NCBI GenBank assembly: GCA_016296675.1
Contig: JAEDIV010000001.1
Location: 1 to 55,944, forward strand
Source of the DNA: Clostridia bacterium
Lineage (GTDB): Bacteria > Bacillota > Clostridia > Christensenellales > Aristaeellaceae
Length of the DNA: 55,944 bases
Direction of reading: 5' to 3'
Under the pieces are notes generated by a model that searched no databases, had not been told where the DNA came from, and worked only from the letters and a program-made list of their open reading frames with translations. Positions 32,321 to 41,054 of the stretch are shown here, piece by piece; positions within the stretch are counted from its first letter, which is position 1, and each line of letters starts with the position of its first letter. The position numbers and the translations under genes were made by a program.

Positions 32321-33787
32321 TTAGAAAATAAGCTCTGCGATTTTGCCTGCATAATCCGCGATGAAGCCGGGGCAAATACCCAAAACCACCGTAAGGAGCG
32401 CAAACAGTCCCATCGGAAGGAGCATGCGCCAGGTGGGCTCACAGGGCGTAAGCGCTTCATCCGCATATCCCGCAAAGAACGAACGGATGGACACGGAAAG
32501 AAGATAGGCAGCCGTCAGAATCGCGCTTAAAAGCAGCGCAACCGGACCGATCCAGCTGAAGGACTCCGCCATGGAAAACGCGCCCATGGCAAGGTTCCAC
32601 TTGCTGACAAAGCCGCCCGTCGGAGGAATGCCGATGAGGCCTAAAGATACGACGGTGAAAAGCGCCATGACGATGGGCATGCGTCTTCCCATGCCGCGAA
32701 GGTCGTCCACCTCGGTAACGCCGGTTTTATGAATGACAGCGCCTGCAGACATGAAGAGGGTGTTTTTGATCAGCGAATGGAAAATGATGTGCATAAACGC
32801 GCCCACAAAGCCGAGGGTGGTCATCGTGGATAAGCCGAACAGCACATAGGAAACCTGGCTGACGGTCGAATAGGCAAGGCGCTTTTTGAACACCTTTTCC
32901 TTAAGCGCAAGGGTCGAACCCATGACAACAGTCAGAAGCGCAAGCGTCATAAACGTATACTGAACCCAGGTTCCCTTTAAGAAATCCACGCCCGCAATAT
33001 AGAAAACGCTGCGGATGATGCCAAGAACGCCCATCTTGGTGATTACGCCGGAAAGGACGGCGCTGGCAGGGGCGGGCGCAACCGGGTGCGCGGTGGGCAG
33101 CCAGCTGTGCATGGGAAACATGCCGGCCTTGACGCCAAAGCCCGCGATCATCATAAAGAAGATGACGCGCATGAGGTTTTCTTTGCCGGAAAGCATTTCG
33201 GAAGTGAATACGCCGCCCAAGGTAAAATTGAACGTATCGGCGTACGCGCCCACAAAGAAAATGCCAAGAAGCGCAAGGGATGCGCCGAATACGGAGTAGA
33301 TGAGATATTTGATCGCCGCGGCAACGGACTGCTTGTCCATGTTGTGCGCAACCAGAGGAACGGTGACCAGCGTCATCATCTCATAGAACATGTAAAGGGT
33401 GATCAGGTTGTCCGCCATGGAAAGGCCCATGAGCGCGCCGTAGGAGATCAGGTAGTAGCGCCAGAAACGCGCGTCGTTTTCGTCATGCTCCATGTACTCG
33501 GTGGCATACAAGCCCACAAACGCCCATACGACGGACACAAACAGCACGTAGAAACGGGAAACGGCGTCCAGAGAGAAGGCAAAGACCACTTTCTCCGTAA
33601 CCTTCCAGAGGGTAAAATCCGCCTCGCCCTTGAAAAGAAGGCCGCAAACGGAAATCAGCGACAGAAGGAACAGCCCGCCCACGCTGAAAATCGCGCGCAT
33701 TTTTCTTTCCAAGGGCAGCTTTTTGATGATAATGCCGAAAAGAATCGGTAAAAGCACCGGGAAAATCAGATAAAAGCATCCGTTCAT
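32321..33787 (-). CDS. MrpD/NuoM-like antiporter subunit (second copy)
   Basis: A 488-residue protein with about 14 transmembrane helices of the antiporter family. TM5 glutamate in FYEMMTLVTVPLVAH; TM7 lysine in GVKAGMFPMHSWLPTAHPVAPAPASAVLSGVITKMG. I start at the ATG at 33787, 10 bases after GGAGG; an upstream in-frame ATG at 33838 lies inside the preceding gene and has no good site. It belongs to the same overlapping minus-strand operon. Confidence 0.85.
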   Translation of the reverse strand: MNGCFYLIFPVLLPILFGIIIKKLPLERKMRAIFSVGGLFLLSLISVCGLLFKGEADFTLWKVTEKVVFAFSLDAVSRFYVLFVSVVWAFVGLYATEYMEHDENDARFWRYYLISYGALMGLSMADNLITLYMFYEMMTLVTVPLVAHNMDKQSVAAAIKYLIYSVFGASLALLGIFFVGAYADTFNFTLGGVFTSEMLSGKENLMRVIFFMMIAGFGVKAGMFPMHSWLPTAHPVAPAPASAVLSGVITKMGVLGIIRSVFYIAGVDFLKGTWVQYTFMTLALLTVVMGSTLALKEKVFKKRLAYSTVSQVSYVLFGLSTMTTLGFVGAFMHIIFHSLIKNTLFMSAGAVIHKTGVTEVDDLRGMGRRMPIVMALFTVVSLGLIGIPPTGGFVSKWNLAMGAFSMAESFSWIGPVALLLSAILTAAYLLSVSIRSFFAGYADEALTPCEPTWRMLLPMGLFALLTVVLGICPGFIADYAGKIAELIF

Positions 33788-33812
33788 ATAGATGTATCCT
33801 CCCAAACTAAAA

Positions 33813-35303
33813 CTACCATGCCGCGATGCTTGATTCAATCAAGCGCATAATGGGCATGCCCCAGATGCCGAGCGCAATGTTCAAAAGCATAAAAAGCATC
33901 AGCGCGCCCGTCAGAACGGGACGTGTGGACTGATCCTTCGTAAGCTGATAGCGTTCGCCGGGTCTGTATATGGTCAAAACCGTTCGAAGGAAATAAAGAA
34001 CATTCAAAACCGTGGAAACCGCAAGCGCTCCCAGCGAAATCAGCATGACCCATCCGCCGTAATCGTGCGCAGAAGTGGCAACGTAGATTTTGCTGACAAA
34101 TCCGCCCATAAAGGGAATGCCGGTAATCGAGAATGCGCCGATGACAAACGCAAGACCCGCCATCGGAGCGCGGAAGCCGCTTCCTCGAATATCTCGGAAG
34201 TTTTCATTTCCGCCGGAAACCTCCGTAAGCCTGTCCACCGCCGGAAACAGCATGGACTTGGCAAGCGAATGGGCAATAATGTGGAACGTTGCGGCCGCCA
34301 TACCGGAAACAGAACCGTAGGATACCGCCATAAAGATGTATCCGATCTGCGCTACGGACGAATAGCTGACCATGCGGCGCACATTGTGCTCTCTGACCGC
34401 GTCAACGGAACCCAGCACAATGGCGATGACCGCATAGATAAAGATGACGTCGTTGACGCCCGTCATCGTGAATACATCAAGGCCTACCGCACGAACCAGG
34501 ATCTTGATCAGAAGGAAGATATATGCCTTCGACACAAGGCTTGAAAGCATGCTGCTGGCAGCAGGCGTCGCGCCAGAATAGGCGTTGGGCAGCCAGGTGT
34601 GGAAAGGATACAGGGCGCTTTTGATCGCAAGACCCACAGTGATCAGAAGAAGCGAAACGGAAAGAGGACGGATATATCGTCCGCCTTCCACGAGCAGCTG
34701 TACGCTTTCCTTCATCTGCGGGAAAAGCAAATGTCCGGTAAGCGTATAAAACACGCAGATACCCAGAAGGAAAAGACCGCTTCCCAGAAGGTTCATGATC
34801 ATATAGCGCATGGCCGCGAAGAGCGAACCTTCCTTGTTTCTGACAAAGATGAGCGCGCCGGCGGCAATGGTCGTGATCTCAAGGAAAACAAACCCGGTAA
34901 AAATGTCGTTGGTAAACGCCAGCGCCTGAATGGCCGTCAAAAGAAGAACGCATACGGTGTAAAACAGGCTTTTTCTTGAATCGTCAATCTCCTGGCCGAT
35001 TCTTCGAAGGCCCGCAAACAGCGAAAGCGCCATGACGATGGAGAACATGAGGCTGACAGCCGCCTCCGCGCCGGAGATAAACAATTCGTTTCCAAAGGGC
35101 GCGCCGTATTCACCCATTTTGTAGACATAGCTTGTGCCGGTTGCCGATACGCGGATGATCAGCATAACGGACAAAAGCGATGCCATGACCGACGCAAACA
35201 GCGCGAGGAATCTTGAAAAGCGCGGCTTGGAAACCGAACAGATCGGAGCGCATACGAGCGGAAGAATGATAAGGGCAACCGGTAAGTTCTGCCAAAGTTC
35301 CAT
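33813..35303 (-). CDS. mrpD: MrpD-like antiporter subunit (first copy)
   Basis: A 496-residue membrane protein placed directly after mrpC, as mrpD is in Mrp operons and MbhH in archaeal membrane-bound hydrogenase. TM5 glutamate in FLEITTIAAGALI; TM7 lysine in AIKSALYPFHTWLPNAYSGATPAASSMLSSLVSKAY. About 14 transmembrane segments. It starts 5 bases after the mrpC stop. By order I take this as the true MrpD and the next two genes as extra antiporter-like subunits. Confidence 0.87.
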   Translation of the reverse strand: MELWQNLPVALIILPLVCAPICSVSKPRFSRFLALFASVMASLLSVMLIIRVSATGTSYVYKMGEYGAPFGNELFISGAEAAVSLMFSIVMALSLFAGLRRIGQEIDDSRKSLFYTVCVLLLTAIQALAFTNDIFTGFVFLEITTIAAGALIFVRNKEGSLFAAMRYMIMNLLGSGLFLLGICVFYTLTGHLLFPQMKESVQLLVEGGRYIRPLSVSLLLITVGLAIKSALYPFHTWLPNAYSGATPAASSMLSSLVSKAYIFLLIKILVRAVGLDVFTMTGVNDVIFIYAVIAIVLGSVDAVREHNVRRMVSYSSVAQIGYIFMAVSYGSVSGMAAATFHIIAHSLAKSMLFPAVDRLTEVSGGNENFRDIRGSGFRAPMAGLAFVIGAFSITGIPFMGGFVSKIYVATSAHDYGGWVMLISLGALAVSTVLNVLYFLRTVLTIYRPGERYQLTKDQSTRPVLTGALMLFMLLNIALGIWGMPIMRLIESSIAAW

Positions 35304-35308
35304 ATCCC

Positions 35309-35683
35309 TTATGCTCCCTCCTTGCGCACGATTTCCGCAATCTCATCAATGTCAAGCGTTCTGTATCTTTTGTAAAGGCGCACAGTCAGCGCCAGCATAA
35401 TCGCAGTAACGCTGACGGAAACGACGATTCCGGTCAAAACCAGACCCGCCGGCAGGGGATTGACATACAGATTGGGATCGGTGCTTGCATCAATATAGAT
35501 GGGCGCGGTGCGGCCTGCGATATAACCGTAGGAGGCTAAAAACAGATAGATCGCGTTGTCCATCATGGAAAATCCGATAATTTTCTTGATCAGATTCTTG
35601 TTTAAAAGAAGGGTTGTAAAGCCGATCGCGAACAGGACAATGGCCGCCGCTTCCTCAATGTGGGTATAAATCACATTCAGCAT
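35309..35683 (-). CDS. mrpC: Mrp antiporter subunit C (NuoK-like)
   Basis: A 124-residue protein with three transmembrane helices, homologous to MnhC/MrpC and NuoK. The conserved second helix reads KKIIGFSMMDNAIYLFLASYGY, and the third follows GLVLTGIVVSVSVTAIMLAL. A soluble acidic tail follows. It starts 3 bases after the stop of the MbhE-MnhB gene and ends 5 bases before mrpD. Confidence 0.9.
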   Translation of the reverse strand: MLNVIYTHIEEAAAIVLFAIGFTTLLLNKNLIKKIIGFSMMDNAIYLFLASYGYIAGRTAPIYIDASTDPNLYVNPLPAGLVLTGIVVSVSVTAIMLALTVRLYKRYRTLDIDEIAEIVRKEGA

Positions 35684-35686
35684 GCT

Positions 35687-36610
35687 TTAAAAATCCCCCT
35701 TTCTGAACAGGGTATAAAGCGCATACATCGTGCAGGCAACAACCAGGCCTACAAAAATGTTCAAAGGCAGGAGAAGCCCGCCCGAGAAAATCGTACCGGG
35801 CGTTCCCAGCGGAATCGGTACATGAATTTCGTTTGCGCCGGTAATGAAGTGGAAGGTCTTAGAAGATGTATAGGATATAAGCGCAAGGCAGGACACGACT
35901 TTGAAGGTCTTGAAGGTGAAAAAGCGGCGGATGCGCTTATAGCCGTACGCGCTTAAGTATAAAATCAGTCCCGCGCCGATGACCGCGCCGCCGGAGAAAC
36001 CACCACCGGGCGAAATGTTGCCGTTTAAAATGATATAAACGCCGAACATGCAGATCAAAGGGAACAGAAAGCGCGTCAGGGAAGACAGAACAAGGTCCTC
36101 GTCCTTTTGATCTTCCCTATCGCTTGTGTAGAGCCTCGGATTTTCCTCGCTGGGCGACATTTTCAAAAGAATGATGACCGAACAAACCGCGATAAACAAA
36201 ACGTGCGATTCGCCAAGCGTATCAAAGCCGCGGAAATTCAGGATAATGCCGGTAATAATATTGGTCGCGCCCGTGTGCTCAAGCGTTTTTTCTACGTAAA
36301 ATTCGCTCAGCTCGCTGTTTACCAGCGTGTCCGCCTGACCGAAATAGGGCATGTCCATCACTGTACCCATCAGCATGACAATGAGCATCAGGCAAAGTCC
36401 GATGGAGCACACAATTCTTGCCGGGCGGTACATTCCCTTTTCGTACAGATATTCCTTGAGCGATTTTCTTTCCTTGCGGATCCGGCTGCTTTCGTCCGTC
36501 TGTTCGTGTTTTTCGCTTTCCTCGTCCGATAGCGTTTCAATCATTTCTTCTTCCAGCGGATCCGAACCGCTCAAAAGCCAGTTTTTAAACGCTTCACTGC
36601 TTTTTTTCAT
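35687..36610 (-). CDS. mrpB: MbhE-MnhB fusion with hydrophilic N-terminal extension
   Basis: A 307-residue subunit with three parts. Residues 1-65 are charged and soluble (Glu/Ser/Arg-rich, LEEEMIETLSDEESEKHEQTDE). Residues ~66-165 hold two transmembrane helices and FYVEKTLEHTGATNIITGIILNFRGFDTLGE, the MbhE-type segment that forms the extreme C-terminus of classical MrpA. Residues ~185-307 are MnhB/MrpB, with FLFPLICMFGVYIILNGNISPGGGFSGGAVIGAGLILYL. Its ATG lies 17 bases inside the preceding DUF4040 gene. The charged extension is unusual. Confidence 0.85.
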   Translation of the reverse strand: MKKSSEAFKNWLLSGSDPLEEEMIETLSDEESEKHEQTDESSRIRKERKSLKEYLYEKGMYRPARIVCSIGLCLMLIVMLMGTVMDMPYFGQADTLVNSELSEFYVEKTLEHTGATNIITGIILNFRGFDTLGESHVLFIAVCSVIILLKMSPSEENPRLYTSDREDQKDEDLVLSSLTRFLFPLICMFGVYIILNGNISPGGGFSGGAVIGAGLILYLSAYGYKRIRRFFTFKTFKVVSCLALISYTSSKTFHFITGANEIHVPIPLGTPGTIFSGGLLLPLNIFVGLVVACTMYALYTLFRKGDF

Positions 36611-36854
36611 GTTTCTCGTCCCTCATCCGATGGATTTTTTTCAGCGCTGCAAACATTAACAGCGACGTAACGCCCGCGCCGACTGCTGCCTCGGTAACGC
36701 CGAGATCAGGGGATTCCAGCAAGATCCACACAACCGACATCGCCAGAGACTGGGCCATAAAGATAATGACGGCGGACAGAAGATTCTTGGTAAGGCTTAC
36801 AGAAACCGCACACACAAGAATAAAGATAAGAAGCAGAACGTTTAATTCTTCCAT
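36594..36854 (-). CDS. DUF4040/MbhD-like small Mrp subunit
   Basis: An 86-residue protein with two to three transmembrane helices and the DUF4040 signature ESPDLGVTEAAVGAGVTSLLMFAALKK. In classical Mrp this segment is the C-terminal part of MrpA; as a separate gene it corresponds to MbhD of archaeal complexes. The start follows GAGGAGG at 7 bases, inside the end of mrpG. It overlaps the next gene by 17 bases. Confidence 0.87.
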   Translation of the reverse strand: MEELNVLLLIFILVCAVSVSLTKNLLSAVIIFMAQSLAMSVVWILLESPDLGVTEAAVGAGVTSLLMFAALKKIHRMRDEKHEKKQ

Positions 36855-37165
36855 ACTTTCGCCTCCTCATCGGTTTTCTCGTCGGTCTTGTAAACAAGCA
36901 GGCTGATCAGATGACCTGATACAGGGCTTGTCATCCACATAAGCGTAAGAATCATAAAATATTTGAGCGACAAAAGTTCAAACCCGGTATACACAACCGC
37001 CGCCAGAATCACACACGTCATGCTCAGCGTATCGCCGATGGCCGCCGCATGCAGGCGGTTTAAGGAAAAGCGGAAGCGGTTCACGCCGAAAATCGCAAAG
37101 CTTTCAAGCACAACCGCCGCGAAAAGAAGCATTGCAACAATCACAAACTGAATGATTTCAAGCAT
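36842..37165 (-). CDS. mrpG: Mrp antiporter subunit G
   Basis: A 107-residue protein with three transmembrane helices of the PhaG/MnhG/YufB family: FAIFGVNRFRFSLNRLHAAAIGDTLSM and PVSGHLISLLVYK near the end. I start at the ATG at 37165, 9 bases after AAGGAGG; further upstream codons lie in mrpF. It overlaps mrpF by 8 bases and the DUF4040 gene by 13 bases. Confidence 0.9.
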   Translation of the reverse strand: MLEIIQFVIVAMLLFAAVVLESFAIFGVNRFRFSLNRLHAAAIGDTLSMTCVILAAVVYTGFELLSLKYFMILTLMWMTSPVSGHLISLLVYKTDEKTDEEAKVWKN

Positions 37166-37460
37166 TGCGGTCTTCCTCCTTTTCGCGTCTTTTATTGATG
37201 ATGATATAGATCCGGCCGAGAATGACGACCGCAAGGAAGCTCAAAAGCGCATAGATAACCGCCATGTCCACAAGGAACCCTTCGTTCATCATGAGCGACA
37301 GAAGGATGATCAGCATAATGACAATGCCGCCGATCATGTTGATGGAGATCACGCGGTCGGCAGTGGTGGGGCCGATGACCGCGCGGAAAAGACAGATAAA
37401 CATAAAAACGCCGAAAATCGCAAGGACCGAGGTAAACAGAATGTCATACGCGCTTGCCAT
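37158..37460 (-). CDS. mrpF: Mrp antiporter subunit F
   Basis: A 100-residue protein with three transmembrane helices and the MrpF/MnhF signature FRAVIGPTTADRVISINMIGGIVIMLIILLS, then EGFLVDMAVIYALLSFLAVVILGR. The start at 37460 follows GGAGG, inside mrpE, which it overlaps by 17 bases. It is translated with mrpE and mrpG as a tight unit. Confidence 0.92.
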   Translation of the reverse strand: MASAYDILFTSVLAIFGVFMFICLFRAVIGPTTADRVISINMIGGIVIMLIILLSLMMNEGFLVDMAVIYALLSFLAVVILGRIYIIINKRREKEEDRNA

Positions 37461-37917
37461 TTGCCTTTTCCTCCATTTCGATAAGCTTTTTTTCAAGAAT
37501 AAAATCGGTCAGGCCTTCCGCCATTTCGCGCGTCAGGCAATGCACGGTCAGTTTGTCTCCGTCCAGCTGAATGGTGACGGTTCCTGGCGTAAGCGTAATG
37601 GAATTGGCCAGAAGAACGCGCGCCATCCTGGTTTTTAAAGGCGTTTGAATCGTCCTTATATACGGATCGGTCTTTCCGTTTACGATGATCTTCAATACGC
37701 CGATGTTCGCCTTGAAAATCTCAATAAACAGTCTTAAAAAATAAGCAATCACGCTCGGAAGCAGGATGAGCGCCTGCTTTTCCTTTTTTATGGACCATCC
37801 GGTAAAACAGATCATAAACCCCCAGATCGCAAGCGCGCTCACTGCGCCCGAAATGAGCACGTCCGCCTCAAGGCGGCCACTCAGCATAATCCAGAACACA
37901 AACAAAAGAATCGCCAT
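37444..37917 (-). CDS. mrpE: Mrp antiporter subunit E
   Basis: A 157-residue protein of the MnhE/MrpE family: two to three N-terminal transmembrane helices, then the cytoplasmic region NITLTPGT-like LLANSITLTPGTVTIQLDGDKLTVHCL. I start at the ATG at 37917, 11 bases after AAGGAG. It is the first gene of the ten-gene operon. About 100 bases upstream on the minus strand, TTGTCC and TATAAA 18 bp apart (near 38028-38057) could be the promoter. Confidence 0.9.
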   Translation of the reverse strand: MAILLFVFWIMLSGRLEADVLISGAVSALAIWGFMICFTGWSIKKEKQALILLPSVIAYFLRLFIEIFKANIGVLKIIVNGKTDPYIRTIQTPLKTRMARVLLANSITLTPGTVTIQLDGDKLTVHCLTREMAEGLTDFILEKKLIEMEEKANGKRV

Positions 37918-38121
37918 TTTTCTGAATCTCCTTTGTCTTTTCACTGCCGTTTGGGCAAGCATAAGACCCGCGCGAAAAAAACGCACAGGTCTTGATTTTG
38001 TCGGATTCTGTCCAAATTCAGATGTTCATTTATAATAGGAACAAACAGCCTTGGACAAATCGCATGATAGCACTATCAATGTTAATTGTCTATCTTATTT
38101 TCATGTCTTTGCCGTAATTTA

Positions 38122-38784
38122 TCACATCAGCATCTGCCCGTTGATGTTCAGGGAAAAATCTGCGCCGAGTCTCTTTGCAGCCTTTCTCGAAAGCTGCATG
38201 CGGCCAAGGAAGATTTCAAAATAATCCGCAACAGAGGATATCTCATCGTCGATCGTAAGATACAATGTGATTTTCCTGTTTTCAGCGTCAATATCCAGGC
38301 GAGACGTGGTAACGGCATAATTGACGCGGTCATGGATGTCAAAGGAATGCATATCGCTTCCGCGAACGCGCGAACGCCGAACGTCGGTCTTGTCCGCTAA
38401 AATCAGCGCCGCCGCAAGCGCATTCACTGGATAAGCTGTGGATTCATCGTGGTTTCCGATGGCCGTGATTACCATTGCCGTCTCCTTGGGATCCATGCCG
38501 ATCTTGTCCAGAATCCGAAACGTCATCATCGCGCCGGACTGCGCATGGTCAACGCGGTTGATGACGTTTCCGATGTCGTGCATATAGCCCGCAATCCAGC
38601 CAAGCTCCTGCGTGCGCTCATCCGCGCCGAACATCCTGAGCAGTTTTTTCGCTTCCTCGGCGACCTTTGTCACGTGCGCAAAGCTGTGCTCGGTGTATCC
38701 CATCGCCTTCATGCTCTCATCCGCGCAGGCAATGTATACGTTAATATCCTCATTTTCCCGGATCATTTCGGGGGTAATTTTCAT
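38122..38784 (-). CDS. HD-domain phosphohydrolase
   Basis: A 220-residue soluble protein. The HD motif residues are H33 or H37 (TEHSFAHV), HD at 69-70 (GYMHDIGN), GNHDES and the distal Asp in ILADKTDVRR. Such domains hydrolyse nucleotides or cyclic nucleotides with metals. A C-terminal ~75-residue extension after the HD core (VNYAVTTSRLDIDAENRKITLYLTIDDEIS...) is beta-rich. It is a single gene between the Mrp operon and the oppositely oriented ThuA gene. The substrate is unknown. Start after GAGAGGTG. Confidence 0.85.
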   Translation of the reverse strand: MKITPEMIRENEDINVYIACADESMKAMGYTEHSFAHVTKVAEEAKKLLRMFGADERTQELGWIAGYMHDIGNVINRVDHAQSGAMMTFRILDKIGMDPKETAMVITAIGNHDESTAYPVNALAAALILADKTDVRRSRVRGSDMHSFDIHDRVNYAVTTSRLDIDAENRKITLYLTIDDEISSVADYFEIFLGRMQLSRKAAKRLGADFSLNINGQMLM

Positions 38785-38925
38785 ATCTTTTCACCTCTCG
38801 GAGACAAAAGTACCTTGCATAATGAAAAACAGATAAATTATTTGACCAACCATATGGAATTATACAAAAAATTGTGTTATGATACAAGATAAGAAGTTAT
38901 ATTCATGCAAAAGGAGACGATATAT

Positions 38926-39648
38926 ATGAAAACAGCTTGGATATTCCAGGGCGGATGGGACGGCCATGAACCGCAGCTGACCAGCAAACGCTTTAAGGCA
39001 ATGCTCGAAAAACACGGATATGTATGCACCATCTTTGATACCCTTGATCCTCTGGGCGATCTTGACGCGCTCATGAAGCTCGATCTGATCGTCGCCTGCT
39101 GGACAATGGGCGAAATTAAGCATGAGTACACCCAGAACGTCGCAAAGGCTGTGGGCGCGGGCGTAGGCCTTGCGGGCTGCCACGGCGGCATGTGCGACAG
39201 CTTCCGTCAGGATACCGAATGGCAGTTCATCACCGGCGGCCAGTGGGTCAGCCATCCCGGCGGAGACGGCATCAAATACATGGTCAATATCAACCACGGC
39301 TCCTCCCCCATCACAGAGGGTCTTGAAGATTTCGAGGTCTGCTCCGAGCACTATTATCTGCACATCGATCCCGCAATCGAAGTGCTCGCCACCACCCGCT
39401 TCCCCTCCGTTCCCTATTATCACATCTCCAATAAGCCCGTCGACATGCCCGTCGCATGGACGAAGTTCTGGGGCAACGGCCGCGTGTTCTATACCTCCCT
39501 CGGCCATCACGACGACGTTTTTGACAAGTCTCCGAACGCCCATATCCTGATGGAGCGCGGCCTCGTCTGGGCAGGCGAGGGCAAGGAATACGCCGTCAAA
39601 AACGGCTTAACCACCGAAAAATTTGAAAACACCGCGAAGATGTATTAA
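38926..39648 (+). CDS. ThuA-like (trehalose-utilisation) domain protein
   Basis: A 240-residue class-I-glutamine-amidotransferase-like protein of the ThuA family: WIFQGGWDGHEP, GAGVGLAGCHGGMCDSFRQDTEWQFITGGQWVSHPGG (about 88-124), ISNKPVDMPVAWTKFWGNGRVFYTSLGHHDDVF. ThuA proteins take part in disaccharide or sugar-oxidation pathways next to Gfo/Idh/MocA dehydrogenases, as here (next gene, 19 bases on). I start at the ATG at 38926 after AAGGAG. The precise reaction is not established for the family. Confidence 0.9.
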   Translation: MKTAWIFQGGWDGHEPQLTSKRFKAMLEKHGYVCTIFDTLDPLGDLDALMKLDLIVACWTMGEIKHEYTQNVAKAVGAGVGLAGCHGGMCDSFRQDTEWQFITGGQWVSHPGGDGIKYMVNINHGSSPITEGLEDFEVCSEHYYLHIDPAIEVLATTRFPSVPYYHISNKPVDMPVAWTKFWGNGRVFYTSLGHHDDVFDKSPNAHILMERGLVWAGEGKEYAVKNGLTTEKFENTAKMY

Positions 39649-39667
39649 GTTTTCGGAGGAAACAGAT

Positions 39668-40777
39668 ATGAAAAAAATGAAAGTTGCCATGATTGGCGTC
39701 GGCTGCATAAGCGGTATCTATCTTGACAATATCACCAAGGTCTTTAAGGATATCGAGCTTCTGGGCGTATGCGATCTCGTTCGCGAGCGTGCCGAAAAAG
39801 CGCAGAAGGACTATTGTGTTCCCAAGCTCTATGAAACCATGCACGATGCCTTCGACGATCCCGAGGTCGACATCGTTTTGAATCTCACCCGCCCCTACGA
39901 GCATTTTGAGGTCACCAAGGCCGCGCTTTTAAAGGGCAAGCATGTTTACAGCGAAAAGCCCCTGGGCGCAAGCCTTGAAGAAGGCCAGGCGCTTGTGAAA
40001 ATTGCCGAAGAAAAGGGTCTGTATTTGGGCGGCGCGCCCGACACCTTCTTGGGCGCAGGCATCCAGACCTGCCGCCGCTTAATCGACGACGGCTTCATCG
40101 GAACCCCCGTCGGAAGCGCGTGCTTTATGATTTGCCGCGGCCACGAGTCCTGGCATCCCGATCCTGATTTCTATTATCAGTACGGCGGCGGCCCGATGTT
40201 CGACATGGGCCCGTACTACTTAACTTCGATGATCAACTTAATGGGCGGTATCGACTCCGTCATGAGCGCAAGCAAAAAATCCTTTGAAAAGCGCATGATC
40301 ACTTCTCAGCCCTTCGCAGGCACCGAGATCGATGTAAACGTCAACACCTACGTCTCCGGCACCGTAAAATACGCATCCGGCGCGATCGGAACCATCTTCA
40401 CGACCTTTGACGCCTATTATCCCTATCAGGCGAGATTTGAAATCTACGGAAGCGAAGGCACGCTGTTTGTTCCCGATCCGAATACATTCGGCGGCCCCAT
40501 CAAGCTCTTCCGCCCCGAAGAAGGCGAAGTAAGAGAAATTCCGATCATGTACGACTACGCGGAAAACAGCCGCGCCCTCGGCCTTAACGACATGGCCGTC
40601 GCCATCCGCGAAGGACGCCCCGCCAGATGCGACTGGCAGCAGACCTTCCACGTCCTGGACGCCATGACCGGCTTTGAAAGAAGCGCCCAGTCCGGCCAGT
40701 GGATCAAGATGTCCACCGAATATGAAAGACGCCCGGCCATGAAAAAGGCGACCGTAAAGGGCGTTATTGAAGATTAA
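39668..40777 (+). CDS. Gfo/Idh/MocA-family NAD(P)-dependent oxidoreductase
   Basis: A 369-residue two-domain dehydrogenase: Rossmann start VAMIGVGCISGIYLDNI, the EKP motif in HVYSEKPLGASLEEG (E97-K98-P99 region), and the C-terminal domain GGGPMFDMGPYYLTSMINLMG with the active-site Asp/Tyr. The closing HVLDAMTGFERSAQSGQWI is typical. It probably oxidises a sugar or cyclitol together with the ThuA-like partner. The start follows CGGAGG. No transporter or kinase of a specific pathway is adjacent, so the substrate stays open. Confidence 0.92.
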   Translation: MKKMKVAMIGVGCISGIYLDNITKVFKDIELLGVCDLVRERAEKAQKDYCVPKLYETMHDAFDDPEVDIVLNLTRPYEHFEVTKAALLKGKHVYSEKPLGASLEEGQALVKIAEEKGLYLGGAPDTFLGAGIQTCRRLIDDGFIGTPVGSACFMICRGHESWHPDPDFYYQYGGGPMFDMGPYYLTSMINLMGGIDSVMSASKKSFEKRMITSQPFAGTEIDVNVNTYVSGTVKYASGAIGTIFTTFDAYYPYQARFEIYGSEGTLFVPDPNTFGGPIKLFRPEEGEVREIPIMYDYAENSRALGLNDMAVAIREGRPARCDWQQTFHVLDAMTGFERSAQSGQWIKMSTEYERRPAMKKATVKGVIED

Positions 40778-40815
40778 AGTCCAGAATACCGCGCACCCAA
40801 AAGGCTCGTATGTAG

Positions 40816-40850
40816 TAAAGGGAGCTGTCAGCGAAGCTGACTGAGGGATT
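40816..40850. repeat. 35-bp dispersed repeat with GTCAGC-GAA-GCTGAC core
   Basis: The unit starts TAAAGGGAGCTGTCAGC and ends TGAGGGATT, with the palindromic core GTCAGCGAAGCTGAC. A second, slightly diverged copy is at 53054-53088. It lies in the non-coding gap after the oxidoreductase gene. Confidence 0.75.
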
Positions 40851-40929
40851 GCCGCTAACTTCAAAAACTATCCTCTGTTATTTACGAACGCAGCGGGGAC
40901 TTCATCAATCGATAGAACCACGGCCACAC

Positions 40930-41008
40930 GGGACGATGCGGGCATCGTCCCCCTACGGATTCAATCAAACGTTTCGTCACCGCTGTAGGGGACGGGTTTC
41001 CCGTCCCG
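40930..41008. repeat. Inverted pair of GGGAC palindromic repeats
   Basis: GGGACGATGC-GG-GCATCGTCCC followed by CCTAC (40930-40956) faces GTAG-GGGACGGG-TTT-CCCGTCCCG (40985-41008). The loop and body of the first unit differ from other copies while the outer CTAC/GTAG ends are kept, showing compensating change in the stems. Confidence 0.75.
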
Positions 41009-41054
41009 CATACCTTTCATTTCTTTTTCGCAACATCGCACAAGGAGAATACAC

